From assembly GCF_031801495.1 (NCBI RefSeq), contig NZ_JAOEGC010000001.1, positions 1,922,001 to 1,986,000 on the forward strand: 64,000 bases of DNA, read 5' to 3'. This DNA comes from Agrobacterium tumefaciens_K. GTDB taxonomy: Bacteria; Pseudomonadota; Alphaproteobacteria; Rhizobiales; Rhizobiaceae. Position 1 is the stretch's first letter; each line of letters starts with the position of its first letter. Positions 43,148 through 51,856 of the stretch are shown in pieces. Both the position numbers and the translations under genes were made by a program. The notes under the pieces were generated by a model, which was given only the letters and a program-made list of their open reading frames with translations, had not been told where the DNA came from and did not search any database.

Positions 43148-43950
43148 GCCGCACCTCTGCTGATGAGTGGCGGTGTGGAAAGGTCGATGTAATCGGCAAG
43201 CAGCGAACCGGTGTAGTCATGCGTCGGGGCGGTCAGTACATCCTTTGCCACGCCGCTTTCCACCAGCTTGCCCCTGTGCAGCACGGCGATGTCGTCCGCA
43301 AGGCTGGACGCAAGGCCGATGTCGTGGGTGATAAAGATCAGCGTGCGGCTGCCGTCGCTCACCAGACTGTCCAGCAGCGCGACAATGGCCGACTGGCTGA
43401 CCGTATCGAGCGCGCTGGTCGCCTCGTCGGCAATCAGGATCGACGGTTCCGCGGCAATCGCGGCGGCGGTCGCCACGCGCTGACGTTGCCCGCCGGATAG
43501 CTGGTGAGGATAGGCTTCGAGCAGATGCGAGGGGTGCGTCAGATGCACGCGCTCCAGCAGTTCACGGGCTCTCACGGCTGCAGTTTTCCACGGCAGCCCG
43601 AGATGCCGCACGGCGCCTTCGGCCACCTGTTCGCCGATGGTGAGAACAGGGTTCAAAGCTGCACCAGGATCCTGAAAGACATAACCGATATCGCGCCCGG
43701 CCTGGGGCGGGCTGGTGAGATTGCCCGTCGCTCTCTTCCAGACGATCTCGCCGGAAACCGTCGCGTGTTCCGGAAGCAATCCGGCGATCGCGCGGGCGAG
43801 CGTCGATTTTCCCGAACCGCTCTCGCCGATGATCGCCAGCTTTCTCCCCCGGCGGATCGTAAGATCGATATCCTGCAATGCCGGTTCGCGACCACGGCCA
43901 TAGGTGACACCAAGACGCTCGAGCTGGCAAAGGAGGGCGGATCCGGTCAT
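43144..43950 (-). CDS. Peptide/nickel-family ABC transporter ATPase (DppD/OppD type)
   Basis: This 268-aa ATPase has Walker A GESGSGKST (about residues 42-50), Q-loop YVFQDPGAALNPV, signature LSGGQRQRVATAAA, Walker B ILIADEATSALD and H-loop FITHDIGLA. The pair with the DppF-type protein forms the ATPase heterodimer. Start at 43950 overlaps the permease stop as ATGA; a longer frame to 44118 is unsupported. Its 3' end overlaps the second ATPase gene by four bases. Confidence 0.92.
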   Translation of the reverse strand: MTGSALLCQLERLGVTYGRGREPALQDIDLTIRRGRKLAIIGESGSGKSTLARAIAGLLPEHATVSGEIVWKRATGNLTSPPQAGRDIGYVFQDPGAALNPVLTIGEQVAEGAVRHLGLPWKTAAVRARELLERVHLTHPSHLLEAYPHQLSGGQRQRVATAAAIAAEPSILIADEATSALDTVSQSAIVALLDSLVSDGSRTLIFITHDIGLASSLADDIAVLHRGKLVESGVAKDVLTAPTHDYTGSLLADYIDLSTPPLISRGAA

Positions 43951-44792
43951 GACCCGTCCGCCTGTTTTGCGGGTGCCCGGTTGCCAAGTGCGGTGTTGAT
44001 GCCTTCGCCGAGCAGATAGACGCCAAGGACGGTGACCAGCAGGCCGATGCCGGGAATGACGGAAAGGAAAGCGGCGGACCGCAACACGTTTCTGCCTTCG
44101 GCGATCATCGAGCCCCATGTGACGATGTTGGGATCACCAAGGCCAAGGAAGGAGAGGGCTGCTTCTGTGAGGATTGCCGCCGCGACGATGATGGCCGCCA
44201 GTGCCAGCACCGGCGGCAGGGCGTTCGGTAGAATTTGCCGAAACGCGATTTCAAGCGGATGCATGCCGATGGCGCGGGCCGATTGTACATAGTCCCGCTC
44301 GCGGATAGAGAGCACCTGCGCACGCATCAGCCTTGCGGGATCCGCCCATGCACCAAGGGCAATCGCGAAGATCACGACCGGCATCGAGGCGCCGATGGTG
44401 CTGACGAAGGCGAGAGCCAGAAGGAAGCTCGGCACGATCTGGAAGGCGTCCGTCACTCGCATCAGGCTTTCGTCGACGAGACCGCCCGCAAATCCCGCAA
44501 TGGTGCCGATGACGGTGCCGATGATGAGTGCGGCGATGGCCGCGCCGAGGCCCACGAGCAGCGAAGCCTGCGCACCGTGGGCAAGTTCGGCGATCACGTT
44601 GCGGCCCAGCCGGTCGGTACCGAGCGGAAACGCCGGATCGGTAAAGGGGGCAACGAGCGGCGCACCAGCTATGGAGAGCGGGTCACCGGGATACAGCAAT
44701 GGTGCGGCAATCGCGATGATCGCCAGCAAAGAAAGGATCGATGCGCCCGCAGCGCCTTCCGGTGTTTGCAAAAGGCGGAAAAGAAAGCTCAT
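43947..44792 (-). CDS. Peptide/nickel-family ABC transporter permease (DppC type)
   Basis: This 281-aa inner-membrane permease has one N-terminal helix (ASILSLLAIIAIAAPLLYPG), then a typical hallmark HPFGTDRLGRDV-like segment seen as FPLGTDRLGRNVIAELAHGA, and about five further helices. The EAA loop reads SARAIGMHPLEIAFRQILPNALPP. It overlaps DppB at its 5' end and DppD at its 3' end by four bases each. Confidence 0.93.
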   Translation of the reverse strand: MSFLFRLLQTPEGAAGASILSLLAIIAIAAPLLYPGDPLSIAGAPLVAPFTDPAFPLGTDRLGRNVIAELAHGAQASLLVGLGAAIAALIIGTVIGTIAGFAGGLVDESLMRVTDAFQIVPSFLLALAFVSTIGASMPVVIFAIALGAWADPARLMRAQVLSIRERDYVQSARAIGMHPLEIAFRQILPNALPPVLALAAIIVAAAILTEAALSFLGLGDPNIVTWGSMIAEGRNVLRSAAFLSVIPGIGLLVTVLGVYLLGEGINTALGNRAPAKQADGS

Positions 44793-45778
44793 GCTTTCTG
44801 CTCCCCGCTGCCGATGCGCGGATCGAGCGCTGACTGGACGAGATCGACGGCCAGATTGATCATGATGACGAAAACCGCGCTCACCAGAATGATGCCCATC
44901 AGAAGCGGTGTGTCGCGGCCGCTCACGGCCTCCTGTGCCAGCCGCCCGAAGCCGGGAATGGCAAACACGCTTTCGATGACGACGCTGCCGCCGAGCATGG
45001 TGGCGGATTGCAGGCCAAGTACGGTGATGAGCGGCAGCGCGGCGTTGCGCGCCACATGGCGAAGCACGATTCTTGCCTTTGACAGTCCCTTCGAGCGGGC
45101 GAACAACACGAAATCCAGCGGCCAGATCGCTGCCATGGCGGTGCGCATGACGCGCAGGAAAAGCGCGAGATAGATCAGACCGAGGCTCGCGACTGGCAGC
45201 ACCAGATGTTTTGCGATATCTAGCACCCGCGCCAGTCCTTCCTTTCCGGATGCAATGGTTTCGATACCTGCGGTCGGCAGCCAGCGAAGCTGCACGGCGA
45301 AAACGATGGCCAGCACAAGGCCAAGCCAGAAACCTGGCGTCGCATAAAGCGCCAGCGACAGTGCCGAAAGCAGGCGGTCCCAGAGGCTGCCGGGGCGTGC
45401 GCCAGCCACGATGCCGAGCGCGGTTCCGATGACGAAAGAAAGCACGGTGGCGCTCACCATCAGGAGCAGGGTGTTCGGCAGCCGCTCCAGAATGAGGTCA
45501 AGCACGGGACGGTCGAAAGCGATGGACCAGCCGAGATCGAGCCGCAGGACCGAACTGATGTATAGCCAGAAACGGGCGAATACCGAACCGTCGAGGCCAT
45601 ATTGCTCGCGAAGCGTGTCGCGCAGGCCCGCATCGCCGCCGCCGATCGATACCAGATAGGCGTCCACCGCGTCACCGGATGCGTTTTCCATTAGCACGAA
45701 GGTGAAGACCAGAACGATCAGCAGCACCGGGATGGCGCTGATCGCCCTGCGTCTCAACAGCAGTATTGCCCGTGTCAC
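44789..45778 (-). CDS. Peptide/nickel-family ABC transporter permease (DppB type)
   Basis: This 329-aa inner-membrane permease starts with AISAIPVLLIVLVFTFVLME, the usual first helix of DppB proteins. A periplasmic segment with LREQYGLDGSVFARFWLYIS follows, then five helices and an EAA loop FARSKGLSKARIVLRHVARNA. It ends 10 bases after the binding-protein stop on the same strand and overlaps DppC, so it lies mid-operon. Confidence 0.93.
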   Translation of the reverse strand: MTRAILLLRRRAISAIPVLLIVLVFTFVLMENASGDAVDAYLVSIGGGDAGLRDTLREQYGLDGSVFARFWLYISSVLRLDLGWSIAFDRPVLDLILERLPNTLLLMVSATVLSFVIGTALGIVAGARPGSLWDRLLSALSLALYATPGFWLGLVLAIVFAVQLRWLPTAGIETIASGKEGLARVLDIAKHLVLPVASLGLIYLALFLRVMRTAMAAIWPLDFVLFARSKGLSKARIVLRHVARNAALPLITVLGLQSATMLGGSVVIESVFAIPGFGRLAQEAVSGRDTPLLMGIILVSAVFVIMINLAVDLVQSALDPRIGSGEQKA

Positions 45779-45788
45779 GACCGCTGTC

Positions 45789-47396
45789 TCATGCGCTGAC
45801 AGTCGTATCCGCCCAGTTGGAAACGGCCCAGCGCGGATTGCTGGCGACGTTATGCACGCTGTCGCGCGCCACGGTTATGAAGCCCCATTCGGCGACGTTG
45901 ATGAGCGGCAGATGGGCGGTGACCTGTTTCTGGAAGTCCTTGTAGAGCTCCGTTCTCGCGGCCGTGTCCACCGTTTCCGCCGCCTTGTCGATCAGCGCGT
46001 CCAGCGCCTTGTTCTCGTACCCGCCCTGATTGGAGAAGCCCACGCCCGCCGGAATGCTGGAGCGCACGAGAATGGTGGTGGAAATGGCCGGATCTCCTCG
46101 GAAAACCGGCGGCGCAACGGCCAGATCGAACGTGTGGTCGGTATAGACCGCCTTCTGGTGCGCGGCCGCATCGTTGTTCACCAGTTCGGCGTCTATGCCG
46201 ATCTGTTGCAGCGCCTGCCGCAGATAGGTGCCGAACTGTTTCGTTTCATTGAAGTACGGTGCTGGCAGCAGCTTCAGCGCAAACCGTGTGCCGCTGGCGC
46301 CACGCGGATATCCGGCCTCGTCCAGCAGGGCGTTCGCCTTGGCGACATCGAAATCGTAGGCCGTAACGTCACCGGTGTAGAACTCAGGAGCATTTTTCGG
46401 CACCGGACCGGTGGAAGCCGTAGCGTAACCGAGGAAGATCGTGTCGATGACGAACTTCCTGTCGATGGCGTGGGCGATGGCCTGACGGACCTTGAGGTTG
46501 GCCAGCTCCTTTCGGCGATGGTTGATTTCCACGACGAGCTGATAGGTCAATGCTTCGTAGCCTTCGGCGATCACCTTGATTCCGGGAACCTTGGATATGC
46601 GCGCAAGATCGGAAAGCGGTACGGCGGAGAAGGCGGCAAGCTGGATCTCCTCGGCCTCAAGCGCCGAGGCGGCCGCGGCTCTGTCAGGCAGAACCTTGTA
46701 GATGATGTCGTCGAGATTTGGCTGGTTCTTGCCCCAGTAGCTCGGATTGCGCGTCAGACGGTAATATTCGCCGGGCTTATGCTCGGCAAATACGAATGGA
46801 CCGGTGCCGATCGGTTTGGTGTTCGCGGGGTTGGTGGCGATATCCGTGCCTTCATAAATGTGCTTTGGAACGACGCTGGTGACGACCGGCATCGCGTTGC
46901 GGATCAGCTGGAATGGCGTCGGCTTCGAGAAGCGAAAGATTGCCGTATGATCGTCCGGTGTGTCGACGGTCTGAAGATTGGCAAAGACCAATCGTCCCAG
47001 GTTCTGCAGCGGTTTCCAGACGGAAAGCGCCGAAAACGCCACGTCCGCGGAGGTGAATGGTTTGCCGTCATGCCATGTCACGCCTTCGCGCAGCTTGAAA
47101 GTGGCACTTAGGCCGTCATCCGATCCGGTCCACTCGGTCGCAAGGCGTGGTTCCAGTCCGTTGTCGCCGGTGAAGGATGCTTCGGCCAGCGGTTCCACCA
47201 CCTTGCTGGAAATGTAGAACACGCCGTTCGAGGCGGCGATGGCCGGGTTGAGGTTCTTCGGCTCGGAATCGGCGGCCACGATCAGCCGTCCGCCGCTGGC
47301 TTGCTGTGCCACCGCGATGCCGGAAAGCCCGGTCGATGCCGCAAGAGCCAGCGATGTCTTGAGAAGCGAGCGGCGGGAAATGGTGACAGGCGACAT
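45789..47396 (-). CDS. Peptide/nickel-family ABC transporter binding protein (family 5) with Tat-type signal
   Basis: This 535-aa receptor belongs to SBP_bac_5. The ATG at 47396 (GGAGTGAATTTC upstream) gives a twin-arginine-like signal, SRRSLLKTSLALAASTGLSG, ending at AVAQ. Family landmarks are NLNPAIAASNGVFYISSKVV, LATEWTGSDDGLSATFKLRE, VTWHDGKPFTSADVAFS and KPIGTGPFVF. Ligands of this family are peptides, opines, nickel complexes or glycosides. It heads a six-gene operon ending in an aminotransferase, so an amino compound is likely. It is divergent from a second aminotransferase gene. Confidence 0.92.
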   Translation of the reverse strand: MSPVTISRRSLLKTSLALAASTGLSGIAVAQQASGGRLIVAADSEPKNLNPAIAASNGVFYISSKVVEPLAEASFTGDNGLEPRLATEWTGSDDGLSATFKLREGVTWHDGKPFTSADVAFSALSVWKPLQNLGRLVFANLQTVDTPDDHTAIFRFSKPTPFQLIRNAMPVVTSVVPKHIYEGTDIATNPANTKPIGTGPFVFAEHKPGEYYRLTRNPSYWGKNQPNLDDIIYKVLPDRAAAASALEAEEIQLAAFSAVPLSDLARISKVPGIKVIAEGYEALTYQLVVEINHRRKELANLKVRQAIAHAIDRKFVIDTIFLGYATASTGPVPKNAPEFYTGDVTAYDFDVAKANALLDEAGYPRGASGTRFALKLLPAPYFNETKQFGTYLRQALQQIGIDAELVNNDAAAHQKAVYTDHTFDLAVAPPVFRGDPAISTTILVRSSIPAGVGFSNQGGYENKALDALIDKAAETVDTAARTELYKDFQKQVTAHLPLINVAEWGFITVARDSVHNVASNPRWAVSNWADTTVSA

Positions 47397-47528
47397 GAAA
47401 TTCACTCCGGAATGAGGGCTGGCCGGATGCGTCCTTTGCACCTTGCTGCCAGCGTGATCTTATGACTGCGATGTCAGCAGTGTCCATGTTAAATCTTTGG
47501 CTTTACAGCAATGAAATTACACGGCCGG

Positions 47529-47546
47529 ATTGTTTGCCGAAACAAT
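47529..47546. promoter_or_regulatory. Inverted repeat in the transporter/aminotransferase divergent region
   Basis: ATTGTTT (47529-47535) and AAACAAT (47540-47546) are exact inverted repeats around GCCG. It lies in the 321-base gap between the divergent binding-protein and class I aminotransferase genes and is the best candidate for a shared operator. No regulator gene is adjacent, so the cognate protein is unknown. The rest of the gap shows nothing I can name. Confidence 0.58.
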
Positions 47547-47717
47547 ATCCTCTTCTCACCCACCGGTCCGGAAAAGAGGGGATAGCCATCCGTTGCCACA
47601 TGGCGCGGGCGAGGATATATGCGGCTTACCATTGCATGTGCGGGGCACCATGTCGGTCGTCCGCTCCCGCCGAAACCCGTTCACGTCCTCTCTACCGAGA
47701 ATAGCCAAGAGAACAAG

Positions 47718-48896
47718 ATGTCTGCCGTTTTCAATCCGCTCGTCGCGTCTATCCTTCCGCCCCCCGTTCCTTCCGTCTTTGCCTGGGCGCGTGCGTATGA
47801 CGGCGCGAAGGGGCCGGCAATCGATCTTTCGCAGGCGGTTCCGGGTTATGCGCCGCACGGTGATATTCTGCGCTGGCTTTCGGAAGCATCCGGTTCGCTC
47901 GATTATACCGGCTACGGCCCGATCGAAGGCGAGACGGTCCTGAGGGATGCCTACGCTGCCCATGTCGCCGCGATCTACGGCGTCGGGCTGGGGGCGCGCA
48001 ACATTCACATCACCTCCGGCTGCAATCAGGCGTTCATGTGCGCGGCTATGGCCGTTGCCGGAGCGGGCGATACCGTGGCGCTGACCAATCCCTTCTATTT
48101 CAATCAGGACACGACGCTCGAAATGCTCGGCATAAAGCGTGTTCTGGTCGGTTGTTCGGCCGAGAATGGCTTCCTGCCAAAGATCGAGGACGTCGACGCC
48201 GTGCTTGCCGGGGGCGTGAAGGCGCTGGCTATTGTCACGCCCAACAATCCGACCGGGGCGGTTTATCCGGCACAACTGCTGGCCGACATCTTCAATGCCT
48301 GCCGCAAGCACGGTGCGTGGCTCATTCTCGATGAAACCTACCGCGATTTCCTGCCGCCGGGTGCCGAGAGGCCGCATGATCTGATGAAGATCGATGGGTG
48401 GGAAGACAATCTCATCATGCTTTACAGCTTCTCGAAGTCCTATTGCATTCCTGGTCATCGCCTTGGCGCAATAACGGCCGGAGCTAAAACACTTTCCGAG
48501 ATCACCAAGATCATGGACAACCTCCAGATCTGCGCGCCGCGTGCGCCACAGGCAGCTGTCGCCAAGGCTATCCCTGCGCTTGTCGAATGGCGCAAAGTCA
48601 ACCGGCTGGAAATCGCAGCCCGCGCCGATGCGCTCCGTCGCGTCATGCGCGATCTGCCGCAATGGCAGCTTGCCTCGGCCGGTGCCTATTTCGCCTTCGT
48701 CCGTCACCCGTTCGAGGGCGTTCCTTCCGCCGTGGTGGCAGAAAAGATGGCGCGGATCTACGGTGTCGTCTGCCTGCCGGGAAGCTATTTTGGCGCGGGG
48801 CAAGACGGCTTCCTGCGCTTTGCTTTTGCCAATGCCGGGGCGAAAACGATCGAAGGGCTGTCCGCCCGGCTCTCCGGCTTTTCCATGGCGGATTGA
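47718..48896 (+). CDS. Class I/II PLP-dependent aminotransferase
   Basis: This 392-aa fold-type I aminotransferase has LDYTGYGPIEGETVLRDAYA near residue 55, ITSGCNQAFMCAAMAVAGAGD, the N-x-P-T-G motif in IVTPNNPTGAVYP, LILDETYRDF (PLP-ring aspartate) and the catalytic lysine in LYSFSKSYCIPGHRLGA (about 243). A C-terminal arginine in GFLRFAFAN fits carboxylate binding. The amino donor is not evident. I use the ATG at 47718; the frame reaches 47619 without a ribosome site. It is divergent from, and probably co-regulated with, the transporter operon. Confidence 0.9.
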   Translation: MSAVFNPLVASILPPPVPSVFAWARAYDGAKGPAIDLSQAVPGYAPHGDILRWLSEASGSLDYTGYGPIEGETVLRDAYAAHVAAIYGVGLGARNIHITSGCNQAFMCAAMAVAGAGDTVALTNPFYFNQDTTLEMLGIKRVLVGCSAENGFLPKIEDVDAVLAGGVKALAIVTPNNPTGAVYPAQLLADIFNACRKHGAWLILDETYRDFLPPGAERPHDLMKIDGWEDNLIMLYSFSKSYCIPGHRLGAITAGAKTLSEITKIMDNLQICAPRAPQAAVAKAIPALVEWRKVNRLEIAARADALRRVMRDLPQWQLASAGAYFAFVRHPFEGVPSAVVAEKMARIYGVVCLPGSYFGAGQDGFLRFAFANAGAKTIEGLSARLSGFSMAD

Positions 48897-48920
48897 CCGG
48901 CTTCGAAAAGCGGTTGTCTG

Positions 48921-48945
48921 CCGTGATGTCACGGGTTTTATTTTA
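48921..48945 (+). terminator. Weak rho-independent terminator after the class I aminotransferase
   Basis: CCGTG-ATGT-CACGG (48921-48934) forms a 5-bp stem with a four-base loop, followed by GTTTTATTTTA. It lies 24 bases after the stop codon. Confidence 0.6.
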
Positions 48946-49094
48946 TATATTTCAAGCGCTTGGATTTACTTCCTGGCGCTTTTTTCATGCGCGTTCGGCT
49001 GTGGATCGATGAAAAATCACCTCGCAAATGGCCGCTTGGAAAGGGCTGGTTAACCTTTATTTTTTATTTCAGAGAGACTGAAATATGTACGTTT

Positions 49095-51755
49095 ATGATG
49101 AGTGTGCAGGCTGCCATGAGCTTCTCCCGATCCAATTTCCCGAATTCCGGCGCCAGCGCAGGGGAGGGGGGGGTAACCCCTCATTCCACTTCCCGCGAGG
49201 ATAACAGACAGGCCGGTCCTACGGGTGCTGAGCATCTTGCCAATGTCTCCCGTCCCCATGCGGATGTTGTTGCCGCTGACGCCATAGAAGGGCGTTCGGA
49301 AATGCCCGGCTGGCAGAATGCCTTCGTGCTGGGCCCAAACGTGCGCTTCACCCGCACGCCGCAGAGCGTGTTTTCGAGCCGCGGTTCTGCAAGCCCACAG
49401 GTCGGTGAAGACGATAAGGCCGTTGTCGATGCGGTCGAAACTGTCGAGCCTGTCGTGGTTGAGCAGGCGTCCGCCGAGGTCGCGCCGGTACAGGGGCCGG
49501 TCAGGCCTGTCTTCAAACGGGCCGAACCGCGTGTCCCGCAGCCGCCGCGTATTCCAGTGCTGCCACAGCCGCCGCACGCCCAGGGTGCGCGTGCTCTGAC
49601 CTACAAGCTGCGCCGTGAACTTGCCCTAAAGCAGCAGGCGGAACAGGCCGCGATGGCCCAGAATGCCGTTGCTGATCCCGTCGTCGCGCCGGTCGCTCCC
49701 GAAGCCGTGCAGGTTGTGGAAGCTAAGAGTGCAGAGGCTTCTGTCGCGCCTCAGACGTCTATTCCCGCATTTGCGGCAAACCTGCCCGACACTCTTTTCT
49801 GGGAGGTCATGACGCTGGACTTGCCGGGGGAGTCGGTCCTGCCTGTGCAGGCGATGCAGATTGCCGCCGCGCCTGTGGTGGTTCCTCCGGTCCCGGTTGT
49901 CCGCCTTTCCGCTGAGCCTCCGGTCGTCAATGTGCCGGGCGGCTCGGCGATCCGTCTCTATCGCGAGATCGGTGTGCGCCAGACGGCGGCGCCGGTACCT
50001 GTTGAAACCGTCGCACCGGCGATCTGCGAGCCGGAGGTTGCGCCTGTTGTTACCGAAATTCCTGCCGCTCAGCCGCAGGAGCCGGTGCAGCAGCAGGTCC
50101 AAGCCCAAGCACAGCCACACCCACAGCCAGAACCGCGTTTCGCTGTCCGTGCGCCCATTCAGGCATCGCAACCGATGTTCCGCGAAGCTCCTGTCTTTGC
50201 CGATGGCGAATACGAATATCCTTCCATCGAACTGTTGCAGGAAGCACAGGTTCAGCAAACGACGACCATGACGCCGGAAGCGCTGGAACAGAGCGCCGGG
50301 CTGTTGGAAAGCGTTCTGGAAGATTTCGGCATCAAGGGTGAGATCATCGATGTGCGCCCCGGCCCGGTCGTGACGCTCTACGAATTTGAACCGGCCCCCG
50401 GTGTCAAATCCTCGCGCGTCATCGGTCTGTCCGACGATATCGCCCGGTCTATGTCGGCGTTGTCCGCCCGCGTCGCCGTCGTGCCCGGCCGCAATGTCAT
50501 CGGCATCGAGCTTCCCAACCCGGTGCGCGAGACCGTCTATCTGCGCGAACTGATCGAATCGGGTGACTATAGCGAAACCCGTCAGAAGCTCGCGCTTTGC
50601 CTTGGCAAGACCATCGGCGGCGAGCCGGTGATTGCAGAGCTTGCCAAGATGCCGCATCTGCTCGTTGCGGGTACGACCGGCTCCGGCAAGTCCGTTGCCA
50701 TCAACACCATGATCCTGTCGCTGCTCTACCGTCTGAAACCGGAAGAATGCCGTCTCATCATGGTTGACCCCAAGATGCTGGAGCTTTCCGTCTATGATGG
50801 AATTCCGCACCTTCTGACCCCGGTCGTTACCGATCCGAAGAAGGCGGTCATGGCGTTGAAATGGGCCGTGCGCGAGATGGAAGACCGTTATCGCAAGATG
50901 TCGCGTCTCGGTGTCCGCAATATCGACGGTTACAATGCCCGTGCCGCAACGGCCCGCGCCAAGGGTGAAACCGTGTTCTGCAACGTTCAGACCGGCTTCG
51001 ACCGCGCTACCGGCGAGGCGGTTTACGAGCAGGAGGAAATGGACCTCACCGCGATGCCTTACATCGTCGTGATCGTCGACGAGATGGCCGACCTGATGAT
51101 GGTTGCGGGCAAGGAGATTGAAGGTGCGATCCAGCGTCTGGCGCAGATGGCGCGAGCAGCGGGCATCCACCTCATCATGGCGACCCAGCGTCCTTCCGTC
51201 GACGTCATTACCGGCACGATCAAGGCCAACTTCCCGACGCGCATCTCCTTCCAGGTCACCTCGAAGATCGACAGCCGAACCATTCTTGGCGAGCAGGGTG
51301 CGGAGCATCTCCTCGGTCAGGGCGACATGCTGCACATGATGGGTGGTGGCCGTATCGCCCGCGTCCACGGTCCCTTCGTGTCGGATGAGGAAGTGGAAAA
51401 GGTTGTCGCGCATCTGAAGACACAGGGACGTCCGGAGTATCTCGGCACCGTCACTGAAGATGCCGACGAGGCCGACGACGAGGCCGACGAGGATACGGCC
51501 GTCTTCGACAAGACGTCCATGGCCGAGGACGACGCCGACGACCTCTACGAAAAGGCGGTCAAGGTGGTCATGCGCGACAAGAAGTGCTCGACCTCCTATA
51601 TCCAGCGCCGCCTTTCCATCGGCTATAACCGTGCGGCATCGCTGGTGGAGCGCATGGAGCAGGAGGGCATCGTCGGACCGGCGAACCATGTCGGTAAGCG
51701 CTCCATCATCGCGGGTGAGCGCGACGCCTATGACGGCATGGCAAGCGACAGCTGA
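49095..51755 (+). CDS. ftsK: FtsK/SpoIIIE-family DNA translocase without membrane domain
   Basis: FtsK motors pump DNA during chromosome dimer resolution and segregation. This product (about 886 aa) has a long N-terminal region rich in Pro, Val, Ala and Gln (about 1-390) with no hydrophobic segment long enough to cross a membrane. The alpha/beta motor follows: Walker A AGTTGSGKSVAINTM near residue 530, Walker B YIVVIVDEMADLMMV, and ATQRPSVDVITGTIKANFPT. An acidic linker (EDADEADDEADED) and the C-terminal winged-helix gamma domain (STSYIQRRLSIGYNRAASLVERMEQEG, in parts) complete it. Start is uncertain among ATGs at 49095, 49098 and 49116. Confidence 0.9.
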   Translation: MMSVQAAMSFSRSNFPNSGASAGEGGVTPHSTSREDNRQAGPTGAEHLANVSRPHADVVAADAIEGRSEMPGWQNAFVLGPNVRFTRTPQSVFSSRGSASPQVGEDDKAVVDAVETVEPVVVEQASAEVAPVQGPVRPVFKRAEPRVPQPPRIPVLPQPPHAQGARALTYKLRRELALKQQAEQAAMAQNAVADPVVAPVAPEAVQVVEAKSAEASVAPQTSIPAFAANLPDTLFWEVMTLDLPGESVLPVQAMQIAAAPVVVPPVPVVRLSAEPPVVNVPGGSAIRLYREIGVRQTAAPVPVETVAPAICEPEVAPVVTEIPAAQPQEPVQQQVQAQAQPHPQPEPRFAVRAPIQASQPMFREAPVFADGEYEYPSIELLQEAQVQQTTTMTPEALEQSAGLLESVLEDFGIKGEIIDVRPGPVVTLYEFEPAPGVKSSRVIGLSDDIARSMSALSARVAVVPGRNVIGIELPNPVRETVYLRELIESGDYSETRQKLALCLGKTIGGEPVIAELAKMPHLLVAGTTGSGKSVAINTMILSLLYRLKPEECRLIMVDPKMLELSVYDGIPHLLTPVVTDPKKAVMALKWAVREMEDRYRKMSRLGVRNIDGYNARAATARAKGETVFCNVQTGFDRATGEAVYEQEEMDLTAMPYIVVIVDEMADLMMVAGKEIEGAIQRLAQMARAAGIHLIMATQRPSVDVITGTIKANFPTRISFQVTSKIDSRTILGEQGAEHLLGQGDMLHMMGGGRIARVHGPFVSDEEVEKVVAHLKTQGRPEYLGTVTEDADEADDEADEDTAVFDKTSMAEDDADDLYEKAVKVVMRDKKCSTSYIQRRLSIGYNRAASLVERMEQEGIVGPANHVGKRSIIAGERDAYDGMASDS

Positions 51756-51778
51756 CTGTTGCCCCATGCCGTGGCTCC

Positions 51779-51809
51779 GGGCGCGATAAGCGGTTGCAAA
51801 ATCGCGCCC
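51779..51809. other. Hairpin after ftsK
   Basis: GGGCGCGAT (51779-51787) pairs with ATCGCGCCC (51801-51809) around a 13-base loop. There is no T run, so it is more likely an mRNA 3' stabiliser or weak terminator than an intrinsic terminator. Confidence 0.5.
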
Positions 51810-51856
51810 GTCGAATAGCGTGAAGCGCATGTCTGAGGAATCGGGAGGAGCTTTTC

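Noticed and set aside
47556..48932. A 458-codon minus-strand frame across the class I aminotransferase gene
   Set aside because: Antisense shadow of a gene with a complete PLP-binding motif set.
49040..49060. A possible CtrA box before ftsK (TTAACC half-site)
   Set aside because: The second TTAA half is missing at the required seven-base spacing.
49626..51830. A 734-codon open frame on the minus strand across ftsK
   Set aside because: It is antisense to a clear FtsK motor and rich in His, Arg and Asp in a way typical of reverse reading of high-GC genes. No family likeness and no independent ribosome site.
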